Shown here: piece by piece, positions 32,533-42,100 of the stretch
Position numbering within the stretch: the first letter of the stretch is position 1
How the letters are laid out: every line of letters begins with the position of its first letter
Assembly: GCF_039541915.1 (NCBI RefSeq)
Contig: NZ_BAABHD010000079.1
Coordinates: forward strand, 1 to 64,000
Direction: 5' to 3'
DNA length: 64,000 nt
DNA from: Nibrella saemangeumensis
GTDB lineage: Bacteria > Bacteroidota > Bacteroidia > Cytophagales > Spirosomataceae
Translations under genes and position numbers: made by a program
Notes under the pieces: model-generated
Seen by the model: the letters and a program-made list of their open reading frames with translations, nothing else
Databases searched by the model: none
What the model was told of the DNA's origin: nothing

Positions 32533-33796
32533 AAAGTCGAAGTTTTTAGTGAATGGCTTAAATGTTACTTAGAAATAGGGCAGGAAGAAACTCCTTAGAA
32601 AGTCGAATTTAACTAAAAGCAGAACTTTAGTAGTTAAACCGAAGCGTTGGCCGGAAGCCTCCGATGGAAAGCTGTTCCAAATGTTGTAAAGAACCTCACC
32701 AAACGCAAGAGTTATTCCATATTTTAATTTTTTGATAACGTGTTTACCCTGGCTGGTAAGATCTTGTTACCCAACTAGTTTAAAACAGGGGCAATATAGG
32801 CGTTGTAGGTATCGATCTGGTAAAATGAGTTAGTGATCGGTAATGATGTACCACAAGTTATCGGCGTATGTGACTGATAGTGACATACTTATCTTATAAT
32901 TTCACTCAATGCTGTGAAACCGCCGGGGTAAGACCCCGGTCTTCATTACAGACTGGGCCAACCATTTGGTCAGTAACGGGCACCGGGCGGCCGGAGTCTG
33001 ATTTTCCGGTGGGCTGTACGGGTGAGCCAGACTTGTATGGTTACCATCTGATTTACCATGTCAACTAAAATGCAGGTATGGCAAAGGTAAATTTAATGTT
33101 TCACAGGCACTTAGGGCATTACCGATTACTAAACTGTGCTGTTTGGAGTAGCTCTCCAGTGTAAGAGTAATTACTTATTAATCAGCTGGTTATTTGTGCC
33201 GGCTAATTGTCCTTCTTCAGGGCCCCAATCGATAAAGTACCTAATAAATTATTTCATTTGCAATCTAGTGTTACAAAACATATGTTTACGCAGAAAATAA
33301 AAGGGCATATTTAGAGTGGAATGAATAAAGAACCGTAATAGTTGCTTATCTTTCCAGTGCTAATCGGTCTTTAGACCTGTCCCGTGCCGCAAGGCAAGTA
33401 GATGTTTTCTGAACTTCCTGGCAGTCAAGCACTGACTGAGACTCCTCAGAAACATATCCTCTAAACATGTTGGTCTGTCTGATGCAATATAGTTATGCAG
33501 AAATCAGGCTGACTAACAATTCTCTCCATAATCTTTTCCGGGGCCGCCAATTTGATGGAACCGGGAATAGGTTGAAGTGCCAAACAATATCTGATTCGAT
33601 ACGCAGCTGAGTACTATACCTATAAAGTACTGAAGCTGTAAACAATAATAGCCCAAGGTCAACCCAGCAGGGGTTAATAGAATTAATCCCTGTTCATGCA
33701 TTTGAACTGCTACTGTTGTAGCAGGGAGTTGTTGGGCCGTAGTTAGCCAGCTCCTATAAATCCTTTTTCACAACCATATACGTACACTATTTTAAT
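32533..33796. other. 1.26 kb gap between divergent operons, no supported gene
   Basis: This stretch separates the minus-strand block from the AGE/STAS/GlgX operon and should hold both promoters. It is A/T-richer than its surroundings. Two short open frames (32880-33068 plus, 33513-33701 minus) have no recognisable product. A minus-strand TACCTTTG (33089-33082) matches a -7 box but would give a 550-base leader. A GTATGT/ACATAC pair lies near 32868-32890. It may contain a long leader, a small RNA or the eroded remains of a gene. Confidence 0.5.
32923..32939. promoter_or_regulatory. Compact GC-rich hairpin in the large gap
   Basis: CCGGGGT (32923-32929) and ACCCCGG (32933-32939) form a perfect 7-base stem with a 3-base loop. 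It lacks a U-tract. It is the most stable local structure in the gap and could belong to a structured RNA or be a protein-binding site. Confidence 0.35.
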
Positions 33797-35623
33797 ATGA
33801 AAATCGATTTTACCTTTTCGGACACAATCGCCGGGTACATTTTAGATTTTAACTCTGCGGAACGATCGTTTACCGTAGAAACACCGGATAAACGGCAGTT
33901 TAAGCTAAACCTGATAGCCTCTACGTACGCCAAGGGAACCCGGAACCTGAATGAGCCTTATTCAGATGCGACGGGTGTGCTGCGCGAAATGCTGTCCCAG
34001 AAAGGCCAATTTGTATTCTGTTACGGTACATTCTATCCCAACGGGGATAGTGAACCCATTTTTGAGGTCCAGTGGATGGTGTTCCCGGGGAGTCAGCCTG
34101 GGCAATATCGTCAGGAAGAGCAAAACTGGTGGATCAACCAAATCGATTCGATTGCTTCCAAATACCTGCAATGGCAGTTTAATCACCCGCATGACAAGAT
34201 AGATTATAAAAATTACCGGACGATCCTGCACCTGGCCGGGGCTAAAAAAGGAGATTATCTGCAGGAAACCGACACCATTTCCAGGATGATCTATGGCTTT
34301 GCGTCCGCCTATCTGCTGACGGGTAAAGATGAATTCCTGGAAGGAGCCGAATTGGGAACCGAGTACCTGCGTGAGCACATGCGGTTCTACGACCAGGACG
34401 CCGACCTGATTTACTGGTACCATGGCGTTAAAGTACAGGGCGATAAAGAGACCAAACTGCTCACGTCGGAGTTTGGCGATGATTATGATTCTATCCCCAT
34501 GTATGAGCAGATCTATGCGCTGGCCGGTCCGACTCAGACGTACCGCATCACGGGCGATAAGCGGATTATGTCCGATATAGAAAAGACCATTGATCTGTTT
34601 GAAAAGTACTATAAGGATAATGAGAAGGAAGGCTATTTCTCCCATGTCGATCCGTTTGCGTTAGACCCCCGCGCTGAATCACTGGCCCATAACCGCGCCC
34701 GTAAAAACTGGAACTCCGTGGGTGACCACGCACCGGCTTACCTGATCAACTTGTACCTGGCAACCGGTGAGCAGAAGTACGCTGACTTCCTCGAATATAC
34801 GTTTGATACCATCACCAAGTACTTCCCGGATTACGAGAATAGTCCGTTCGTGCAGGAGAAGTTCCACGAAGACTGGAGCAAGGATCAGACCTGGGGCTGG
34901 CAGCAAAACCGGGCCGTTGTGGGGCACAACCTGAAAATTGCCTGGAACCTGATGCGCATGCACTCGCTGAATCCGAAGCAGGAGTATCTTGATTTTGCCA
35001 AAAAGATCGCCGAAATCATGCCGGCTGTCGGCTCTGACCTGCAGCGGGGGGGCTGGTACGATGTGGTTGAGCGCGAGAACCCGATTGGGGGCAAGTATCA
35101 CCGCTACGTGTGGCACGACCGTAAAGCCTGGTGGCAGCAGGAGCAGGGTATTCTGGCGTATCTGATACTCCACGGTATTCTGAAGGATGAGGAATACAAG
35201 AAATTAGCCAGGGAGTCGGCTGCGTTTTACAATGCATTCTTCCTGGATCTTGATGATGGAGGGGTCTATTTCAATACGTTTGCCAATGGAATGCCTTACC
35301 TGCTTGGCAACGAGCGGTTTAAAGGCAGCCACTCCATGAGTGCCTACCACAGCACAGAATTGTGTTATCTGTCTGCGGTATACACCAACCTGCTTATCAC
35401 GAAGGAGCCAACCTATTTCTACTTCAAGCCATACCCGGATTCGTTTAAAGACAACATCCTGTATGTGTCGCCGGATATTCTGCCCAAAGGCAGTGTTCAT
35501 ATCAGCGAATGCTTTATCGACGATCAGCCTTACAGCAATTTTGACGCCCAGGCGCTGACGGTAAAATTGCCGGAGACAAGTAAGCAGGTTCGGGTAAAAG
35601 TTCTAATTAGTCCGGTTCAGTAA
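33797..35623 (+). CDS. AGE-family (N-acylglucosamine 2-epimerase-like) protein with N-terminal domain
   Basis: 608 residues. Residues 1-110 form a small beta domain of unknown type. Residues 115-530 are an (alpha/alpha)6 barrel of the AGE/cellobiose-epimerase superfamily: YGFASAYLLTGKDEFL near 170, GDHAPAYLINLYLATGEQKYAD near 310, VVGHNLKIAWNLMR near 375 (the family's GHxxExxW-like segment), and RKAWWQQEQGILAYL near 450 with the usual WWxQxE. The final 70 residues look like a beta-rich tail. Family members epimerise or isomerise free sugars; the sugar here is unknown. It is the first gene of the STAS/GlgX/RsbW operon, 22 bases before the first STAS gene, which suggests sugar chemistry tied to glycogen breakdown. 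Confidence 0.82.
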   Translation: MKIDFTFSDTIAGYILDFNSAERSFTVETPDKRQFKLNLIASTYAKGTRNLNEPYSDATGVLREMLSQKGQFVFCYGTFYPNGDSEPIFEVQWMVFPGSQPGQYRQEEQNWWINQIDSIASKYLQWQFNHPHDKIDYKNYRTILHLAGAKKGDYLQETDTISRMIYGFASAYLLTGKDEFLEGAELGTEYLREHMRFYDQDADLIYWYHGVKVQGDKETKLLTSEFGDDYDSIPMYEQIYALAGPTQTYRITGDKRIMSDIEKTIDLFEKYYKDNEKEGYFSHVDPFALDPRAESLAHNRARKNWNSVGDHAPAYLINLYLATGEQKYADFLEYTFDTITKYFPDYENSPFVQEKFHEDWSKDQTWGWQQNRAVVGHNLKIAWNLMRMHSLNPKQEYLDFAKKIAEIMPAVGSDLQRGGWYDVVERENPIGGKYHRYVWHDRKAWWQQEQGILAYLILHGILKDEEYKKLARESAAFYNAFFLDLDDGGVYFNTFANGMPYLLGNERFKGSHSMSAYHSTELCYLSAVYTNLLITKEPTYFYFKPYPDSFKDNILYVSPDILPKGSVHISECFIDDQPYSNFDAQALTVKLPETSKQVRVKVLISPVQ

Positions 35624-35645
35624 AGACATCAACGCTTATAGACCA

Positions 35646-35984
35646 ATGGAAGTAACGGTTAAGTCTGAAGAAGGCATCACTGTCATTGAAGCCGCAGGGA
35701 ATATTGACAGTAAAACAGCGCCTGAGTTCCAGAATAGTGCCGTATCGGCGGCCGAAGGAAAAGACAAAATTATAATTGATCTGACAAAAGTAGAATTCCT
35801 CTCTAGTGCCGGCTTGCGGGTATTATTGATGATCTACCGGCAGATTAAAGCGAATAATGGCCAGGTGGTCTTAGTAGGAACATCGGAGGATATACAGGAT
35901 GTCATGGCAAATACCGGGTTTTTAAACTTCTTCATTTTGGCCGAAAACCTTGAAGAGGGTATTCAAGCATTTAAAGAAGTATAA
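35646..35984 (+). CDS. STAS-domain anti-sigma-factor antagonist (RsbV/SpoIIAA-like) 1
   Basis: 112 residues, a single STAS domain. The phosphorylation loop reads FLSSAGLRVLL, and Ser54 aligns with the Ser phosphorylated in SpoIIAA/RsbV. The chain starts with EEGITVIEAAGNIDSKTAPEF, the usual strand-helix opening. Such proteins bind an RsbW-type kinase when unphosphorylated and free its other partner. It lies five bases before glgX, and a second STAS gene lies after it. Cytoplasmic. Confidence 0.92.
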   Translation: MEVTVKSEEGITVIEAAGNIDSKTAPEFQNSAVSAAEGKDKIIIDLTKVEFLSSAGLRVLLMIYRQIKANNGQVVLVGTSEDIQDVMANTGFLNFFILAENLEEGIQAFKEV

Positions 35985-35989
35985 AACTT

Positions 35990-38107
35990 ATGGCTGATAT
36001 ACGGATCGACTATTATCCTACCCATGAAGAGCAAGGGATAAAGTTTAGAAGAGGGCATGCCTTGCCGTTTGGGGCCACAATGGTACCTAACGGTGTAAAC
36101 TTCAGTATCTATTCCAGCGCGGCCACATCCTGCTCCCTCGTGTTGTTCGAACGGGGAGAACCGGAACCATTTGCAGAGATCACCTTCCCGGATGAATTCC
36201 GCATCGGCAATGTGTATTGCATGATTGTTTTCGATCTGGATTTTGAACGACTGGAGTATGGCTACCGGATGGATGGGCCGTTTAACCCGGAGCAGGGTCA
36301 CCGGTTTGATAAGAGTATTATCCTGAGTGATCCCTACGGCAAAGCCATTGGCGGCCGGGACACCTGGCTGGCCAAACCAAACTGGGATAACATATACCCC
36401 TACCGGTCAAGACTGGCTTTTGAAGATTTCGACTGGGAAGATGACCGGCCGCTTGAGTTGCCCATTGAGGACCTGGTCGTGTACGAAATGCACGTCAGGG
36501 GCTTTACCATGCACCCGAGTTCTGAAGTCAGAAATCCTGGTACGTTTAGTGCTATCCGTAGCAAGATTCCTTATCTGAAAGAACTGGGCATCAATTGTAT
36601 TGAATTGATGCCAATCTATGAGTACGATGAGTGGGAAAACAGCCGCGAAAACCCGGTAACAGGAGAATTACTCATCAATTTCTGGGGTTACAGCACGGTT
36701 AACTTCTTTTCGCCGAAGGCCGGTTACGCGGCAACCGGGAAGTTCGGGATGCAGGTCGACGAATTAAAAACGCTGATCAAAGAACTGCACCAGAACGGTA
36801 TCGAAGTCTGGCTCGATGTGGTATTTAACCATACGGCAGAGGGAGACCACCGGGGGCACACTATTTCGTTCCGCGGGATCGATAACAAGACGTATTACAT
36901 GCTCACGCCGGAAGGATACTACTTTAACTTCTCCGGCACCGGTAACACCCTGAACTGTAATCATCCGGTGGTACGGAATATGGTACTGGATTGCCTGCGC
37001 TACTGGGCGGCCGACTACCATATCGACGGGTTCCGTTTTGACCTTGCCGCCATTCTAGGCCGGGCGCAGGACGGTCGTCCGCTCAGCAATCCGCCGTTGC
37101 TGGAGTCTTTGGCGCACGATCCGATTCTGGCTAAGTGTAAGCTGATTGCCGAGGCCTGGGACGCCGGCGGTTTGTATCAGGTTGGGTCGTTTCCGGCCTA
37201 TGGACGATGGGCCGAATGGAATGGAAAATACCGCGATAACCTGCGGAAGTATCTAAAGGGAGATGAAGGTCAGGTAGGGGATATGGCCCAGCGGATATTG
37301 GGGTCACCGGATTTGTATTACCAGCGCGGACCAACGGCCAGTATCAATTTCATCTGCTGCCACGACGGCTTTACCCTCTACGATATGTTTGCCTATAACA
37401 CCAAGCATAATGAGGCAAACGGTGAGAATAACAACGACGGGGCCAACGATAACCACTCGTGGAATTGCGGCTGGGAAGGAGAAACGGACGATCCGGCGAT
37501 CAATCATCTCCGCCATAAGCTCATAAAAAACGCCTTCGCCATTCTGATGGTCAGCCAGGGCGTGCCCATGGTGCTCATGGGTGATGAGATGGGCCGCACG
37601 CAAAAAGGGAATAACAATACCTATTGCCATGATAGTGAGTTGAACTGGCTCAACTGGTCCCTGATGGAAGAGAATTCGGATCTGTATAGTTTTGCCAGAC
37701 ATACCATCCGTTTCCGGCAGGCTCATCCCGTTTTGCGAAACTCAAAGCACTTCCAGCACCGAGATTATGTGGGCAGCGGCCTCCCGGATGTCAGTCTCCA
37801 CGGCGTGAGCGCCTGGTTTCCCGACTGGTCAGAATCGAGCCGTGCGTTTGCCGTAATGTTTTGCGGAGACCATGCCAAACAGGGTTCAAGCAAAGATGAC
37901 GTAATCTACGTCGCTATGAACATGTACTGGGAGGGGCTGGCCTTTGAATTACCTCATTTACCAAATGAGAAAAAGTGGTACCTGTCTGTCAATACCGATT
38001 TGCCGCATCCGGCCGATAGCTTCGAGATTGGGGCGGAACCCCTGCTCGACCAGCAGAACACGGTTTGGGTCGGATCACGCTCGGTGGTAATTCTGGTGGG
38101 CCGGTAA
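35990..38107 (+). CDS. glgX: Glycogen debranching enzyme / isoamylase-type GH13
   Basis: 705 residues, the normal length. It hydrolyses alpha-1,6 branches of glycogen. The N-terminal CBM48-like domain covers about 20-140 (FRRGHALPFGATMVPNGVNFSIY region). The GH13 barrel carries VVYEMHVRGFT near 165, DVVFNHTAEG near 277, the nucleophile Asp351 in GFRFDLA, the acid/base Glu388 in LIAEAWD and the third acid Asp459 in CHDGFT. A C-terminal beta domain follows from about 600. All three catalytic acids are present. Its place between two STAS genes suggests that glycogen use is co-regulated with, or controlled by, the partner switch. Confidence 0.95.
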   Translation: MADIRIDYYPTHEEQGIKFRRGHALPFGATMVPNGVNFSIYSSAATSCSLVLFERGEPEPFAEITFPDEFRIGNVYCMIVFDLDFERLEYGYRMDGPFNPEQGHRFDKSIILSDPYGKAIGGRDTWLAKPNWDNIYPYRSRLAFEDFDWEDDRPLELPIEDLVVYEMHVRGFTMHPSSEVRNPGTFSAIRSKIPYLKELGINCIELMPIYEYDEWENSRENPVTGELLINFWGYSTVNFFSPKAGYAATGKFGMQVDELKTLIKELHQNGIEVWLDVVFNHTAEGDHRGHTISFRGIDNKTYYMLTPEGYYFNFSGTGNTLNCNHPVVRNMVLDCLRYWAADYHIDGFRFDLAAILGRAQDGRPLSNPPLLESLAHDPILAKCKLIAEAWDAGGLYQVGSFPAYGRWAEWNGKYRDNLRKYLKGDEGQVGDMAQRILGSPDLYYQRGPTASINFICCHDGFTLYDMFAYNTKHNEANGENNNDGANDNHSWNCGWEGETDDPAINHLRHKLIKNAFAILMVSQGVPMVLMGDEMGRTQKGNNNTYCHDSELNWLNWSLMEENSDLYSFARHTIRFRQAHPVLRNSKHFQHRDYVGSGLPDVSLHGVSAWFPDWSESSRAFAVMFCGDHAKQGSSKDDVIYVAMNMYWEGLAFELPHLPNEKKWYLSVNTDLPHPADSFEIGAEPLLDQQNTVWVGSRSVVILVGR

Positions 38108-38158
38108 GTCGCTGGTTTTTTAATTTTAAATCTAACTTTTAACATAAAAGAGAGAATC

Positions 38159-38476
38159 ATGAGCTTTTTTATTACTTCAGAGGTGAAAAAGGTCGCTATC
38201 ATGACGTTGTCGGGCGAACTAGATTCTTTATCATCCAGGGAGTTTCAGGCAGAGATTGAGAAGGTCGCGGCTGAATCACCGAAGGACCTGGTTTTGCTGG
38301 TCGAAAATCTGAGCTTCATGTCATCGGCCGGCTTACGGGTGCTTATCTTTTCCAAACAGAAGATTGGACCGGATCTGTCCATTTACATTGTAAAGCCCCA
38401 GCCGGTCATTGTTGAAACACTGGAAAAAACCGGCCTTCATCACAGTGTCAATATTGTTGATGAATACTCTTTCTGA
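38159..38476 (+). CDS. STAS-domain anti-sigma-factor antagonist 2
   Basis: 105 residues, a minimal STAS domain. The phosphoserine loop is FMSSAGLRVLIF with Ser56 at the SpoIIAA Ser58 position. It shares the fold and loop with the STAS protein at 35646-35984 but not much else, so the two may answer different inputs. It lies 51 bases after glgX and 11 bases before the RsbW-like kinase gene, its likely partner. Confidence 0.92.
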   Translation: MSFFITSEVKKVAIMTLSGELDSLSSREFQAEIEKVAAESPKDLVLLVENLSFMSSAGLRVLIFSKQKIGPDLSIYIVKPQPVIVETLEKTGLHHSVNIVDEYSF

Positions 38477-38487
38477 CACGGACAAAA

Positions 38488-38919
38488 ATGGAGTCGAAAC
38501 TATTTCCGGGAACCCTTGACTCCCTTGACCCGATCAGGCAGTACGTGAAAGAACTGTCCCAGCAGGCAGGGTTAGACAAAAAGGCGACTTACAGACTCAC
38601 GCTGGCCGTTGACGAAATAGCGACCAATATCATCCTCTACGGCTATGAGCAGGCGGGCCGGAGCGGAGATATACAGGTACTGTCTGAACTATCTGACGCA
38701 AAACTTACGGTTATTTTTGAAGATAAGGCGATACCTTTTGATCCGACCACTAAGGACTTACCGGATGAAGAAGATTTCAATAAGCCCCTGGAAGAAAGGC
38801 AAATTGGAGGAATGGGCATCTGGCTGACCATTAAAGGCGTCGATGAATTCAAATACGAATACGTTGATGATAAAAACAGAAATATATTTATCATGCACGT
38901 AGACCCGACGAAAACGTAA
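38488..38919 (+). CDS. RsbW-like serine kinase / anti-sigma factor (HATPase_c_2)
   Basis: 143 residues, a GHKL ATPase of the RsbW/SpoIIAB type. The N-box is LAVDEIATNIILYGY near 39 (Asn at the Mg-ATP position), the G1 region is FEDKAIPFDP near 75, and the lid/G2 region is GGMGIWLTIKGVD near 107. Such proteins phosphorylate STAS antagonists on Ser and, when not bound to them, sequester a sigma factor or other target. No sigma factor is encoded nearby, so the target is open. It is the last gene before a strong terminator. Confidence 0.9.
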   Translation: MESKLFPGTLDSLDPIRQYVKELSQQAGLDKKATYRLTLAVDEIATNIILYGYEQAGRSGDIQVLSELSDAKLTVIFEDKAIPFDPTTKDLPDEEDFNKPLEERQIGGMGIWLTIKGVDEFKYEYVDDKNRNIFIMHVDPTKT

Positions 38920-38944
38920 AGAAATCAGTTTCCTCCCAATGTTA

Positions 38945-38983
38945 TTAATGGCCTGTGATACCTCGCAGGCCATTAAATTTTTT
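38945..38983 (+). terminator. Terminator closing the AGE-STAS-GlgX-STAS-RsbW operon
   Basis: Perfect 11-base arms TTAATGGCCTG (38945-38955) and CAGGCCATTAA (38966-38976), a 10-base loop and then ATTTTTT. Confidence 0.88.
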
Positions 38984-39048
38984 CAGGACCTTCTGCCCGA
39001 ACCCGTTGAAATTGCCGTTTTAGTTAATTTTCACTAATATTAACCTTA

Positions 39049-39080
39049 GTTTCCTGAAAGGCGAAGTCGTGTTTCCTGAA
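39049..39080 (+). promoter_or_regulatory. Direct repeat upstream of the nSTAND gene
   Basis: GTTTCCTGAA occurs at 39049-39058 and 39071-39080, 22 bases apart (about two helix turns), 50-80 bases before ATG 39129. The spacing suits a dimeric activator, but this is inferred from one site only. Confidence 0.35.
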
Positions 39081-39128
39081 GCGACATACTCACCGGAACG
39101 TTTCACCTACTGAAACAAGTACAAAACT

Positions 39129-42100
39129 ATGTCGGAAGTTTTACTGAACGTTAACCCATTTCCCGGCTTACGTAGCTTTGAGCCTGAAGATGCCGGTTTG
39201 TATTTTGGTCGGGACTCCCAAATAAAAGAGGTTCGTAAAAAATTGGCGGCCAGTCGGTTTGTTGCCGTCGTTGGCTCCTCCGGAAGTGGAAAGTCATCCC
39301 TGGTAAAAGCTGGTGTTATTCCCGGTATTGAGCAGGGAGGCCTTGACAAAGCAGAATTTGACGACTGGTTTGTCATTACGTTCAATCCGGGTATTCATGC
39401 AACCGATTCGTTTGCAGAAGCGGTAAAGCAAGCCGTAGAGCGCCATACCCCTGAAGGTGAACTCCCACTGCCTGCTGATGAGCCTGACTGGATCAGCCCC
39501 CGGTTTTTAAGTAACCTTACGTATCGGTTCAATTCGAACCTGTTAATATTCATCGATCAGTTTGAAGAACTGTTTCGGTATGTTGATTCATCCGCGCAGG
39601 AGGACTCCCCAACCGACCGGTTCATTGAGATACTGCTGGAACTGCTCAGTACCAGCCAGCCCGTATATATCGTACTGACCGTCCGCTCCGATTACCTGGA
39701 TGCCTGTACAAATTATGAAGGACTGACGGAAGCCATTAATCAGGGCTGCTACCTGCTGCCCCGCATGACCCGCGACGAATACCGGCAGGTAATCACGCGC
39801 CCCCTCGAGGTGTTTAACATTCCCATTACCGGGGAATTAACCGAGCAGATACTGGCCGATGTTGGTGACAAGCACGATCAGTTGCCGATTCTCCAGCACG
39901 CGCTGATGCGTACCTGGGCTTACTGGCAGCAAAATCACCAGCAAAATGATCTGCCCGTATCCGTTAATGATTACACGGCCATTGGTACCCTGCACGGTGC
40001 CATCACACTGCATGCAGAGGAAGTTTACAACTCGTTTATAACCGAGAAAAGTCGCATCGCCACCGAAAAGCTGTTCAAATCGTTTGTCTGCCTTGGGCCG
40101 GCCGAAACAGGGAGTACGCGCCCCATAGCCTTACAGGAAATTCAGAAGGTCACCGGCCTCCACGAGGAACTGCTGTTAGACGTCATCGACCGTTTCCGCG
40201 ATCCGGGTATTTCGTTCCTGCTCCCTCAGCCTTCAGTACCCCTGGTGGGCGAAACCGTGATCGACTTTGCGCACGAGCGCATTGTTGATTTATGGGAACG
40301 GCTCCAGACCTGGGTTCGCGAAGAAACAGAATCGGCAAAGCTATACCAGCAAATCAGTATGTCGGCGAGTCAGTACCAGGAGGGAAAAACCGGGCTGCTC
40401 ACTAACCCTGAATTGCTGATTGCGCTGAAATGGCTCAGGGATAGCAAGCCTACGGCTGCCTGGGCGCGACGGTACAATTTTCACTTTGAACAGGCTATCA
40501 ATTACCTGGATTACAGCCGTAAGCAATACGAGTTTGAGGTTCAGAGCAAAGAAAAACGCCAGCATCAGGAAATAAAGCGAAACCGGCTCCTGGCCATGCT
40601 GGGTATCGGGTTGGCCATTGCGGCTATTTTGGCCACCATCTATCTGATCTTTCTGAACGCGGAAGCCAAACAGGCTGAAGAGTTTGCCCGGAGCAGCGCA
40701 AACGAAGCCAAGAAACAACAGGGAATTGCCGAGGGGGCCTTCAAAAAAGCGACATCGCAGAGTAAAATTGCGTTTCAGCTTCAGGAAATTGCCGAACAGC
40801 AAAGCGAACGGGCCCGCCGGCAAACGTTACTGGCCGAAATGAATGCGGAGGAAGCCCGGACCCAGGAGCAACTGGCCAAAGAATCGAGGGAAGAAGCGTT
40901 TGCCAATGCACAGGAGGCCAAGCGTAATGCTGACCAAGCCAAACGAAACGCCGAAACCGCCCAGAAAAACGCTGACATTGCTGATGAAAACGCCGGCCGG
41001 GCCCGCACCTCGGAAACCCTGGCCAAACAGAACGCCAAAGAAGCCAACCGGTTACGCAAGCTGGCAATCGCTCAGGCACTGGCGATTCAAACGTCGCAGA
41101 TGCCTGACATTTCGCAGAATGAATTGCCGAAGTTACTCGCCCTTACCGCCTACCAGCTCAACAAAGAGAACAACGGCTCCGCCAACGCACCCGGTATTTT
41201 TCTGGCCCTCTCGAAAGCCGCTAACGAGAACACCATCCTGGAAGGACATAAAGACAACGTCAGGAGCGTAGCGTTGAATGCAGATGAGTCGCTGATGGCT
41301 TCGGCCAGCGATGATGGTACCGTACGGATCTGGGATTTCAACTCCATTAAACCCGTACGTACACTCGTGCCGGCCCGCAAGGTATCTATGGGTTTTCGAA
41401 GCCTTACGTTCTCAAAGGATGGCAAGCTGGTTCTGGCCGGCACCGCCGAAGGACAGCTTTTTGCCTGGGATGTTTCCAAACCGAAAAGTATTGCCACGTA
41501 TCCGGCCCATCGTTCCAGGATTCTGGCGACCACGCTATATAAGGCCGCCGGTCAGCTGGTTACTGTAGGGGCGGAGGGCGACATCCGAACCTGGCAGATT
41601 AAGCCAACCGGCCTCGACTCGCTGGTTCACCTCCGTACGGGCCTGCCACTTACCTCCGTTGCGCTTACCGCCGACGGCACTCATCTGATCTGCGGCAGTG
41701 CTACGGGTAAATTAGCCATTGTTAACCTTCTCACCCCCGACAAACAGCCAGACATAATTACTAAGCCTAATCTGAACAGCCAGATTACCGCCATCACGCT
41801 TAGCCCAAATAGCGATATGCTGGTAACCGGCAGTGCCGATGGGGCGGTACGATTGTGGGAATATGGTAAGTATAAAGTGGGCGAATACCTGGGCTCACTG
41901 GCCGGGAACCATAAGTCGACGGTGTCGAGTTTGGCGTTTTCGCCCGATGAGAAATACCTGGTCAGTGGTAGTTACGATGGCAGCGTGCATGTCTGGAACC
42001 ATAGTAACCTGGTGCAAAGGGAGCTGCAGCAACAACCCATCAGCATCGACGATTATGGAAACTGGATCCTGGATGTGTCTTTTCGGAGGGGCGGTAAACG

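Noticed and set aside
32880..33068. 62-residue frame in the large gap
   Set aside because: No similarity to any family I know, it spans the GC-rich hairpin, and it lacks a visible leader; kept only as part of the gap description.
33513..33701. 62-residue minus-strand frame in the large gap
   Set aside because: No family features, and it faces away from both operons; probably chance.
33962..34645. 227-residue minus-strand frame
   Set aside because: Antisense of the AGE-family gene; no recognisable domain and no leader or promoter.
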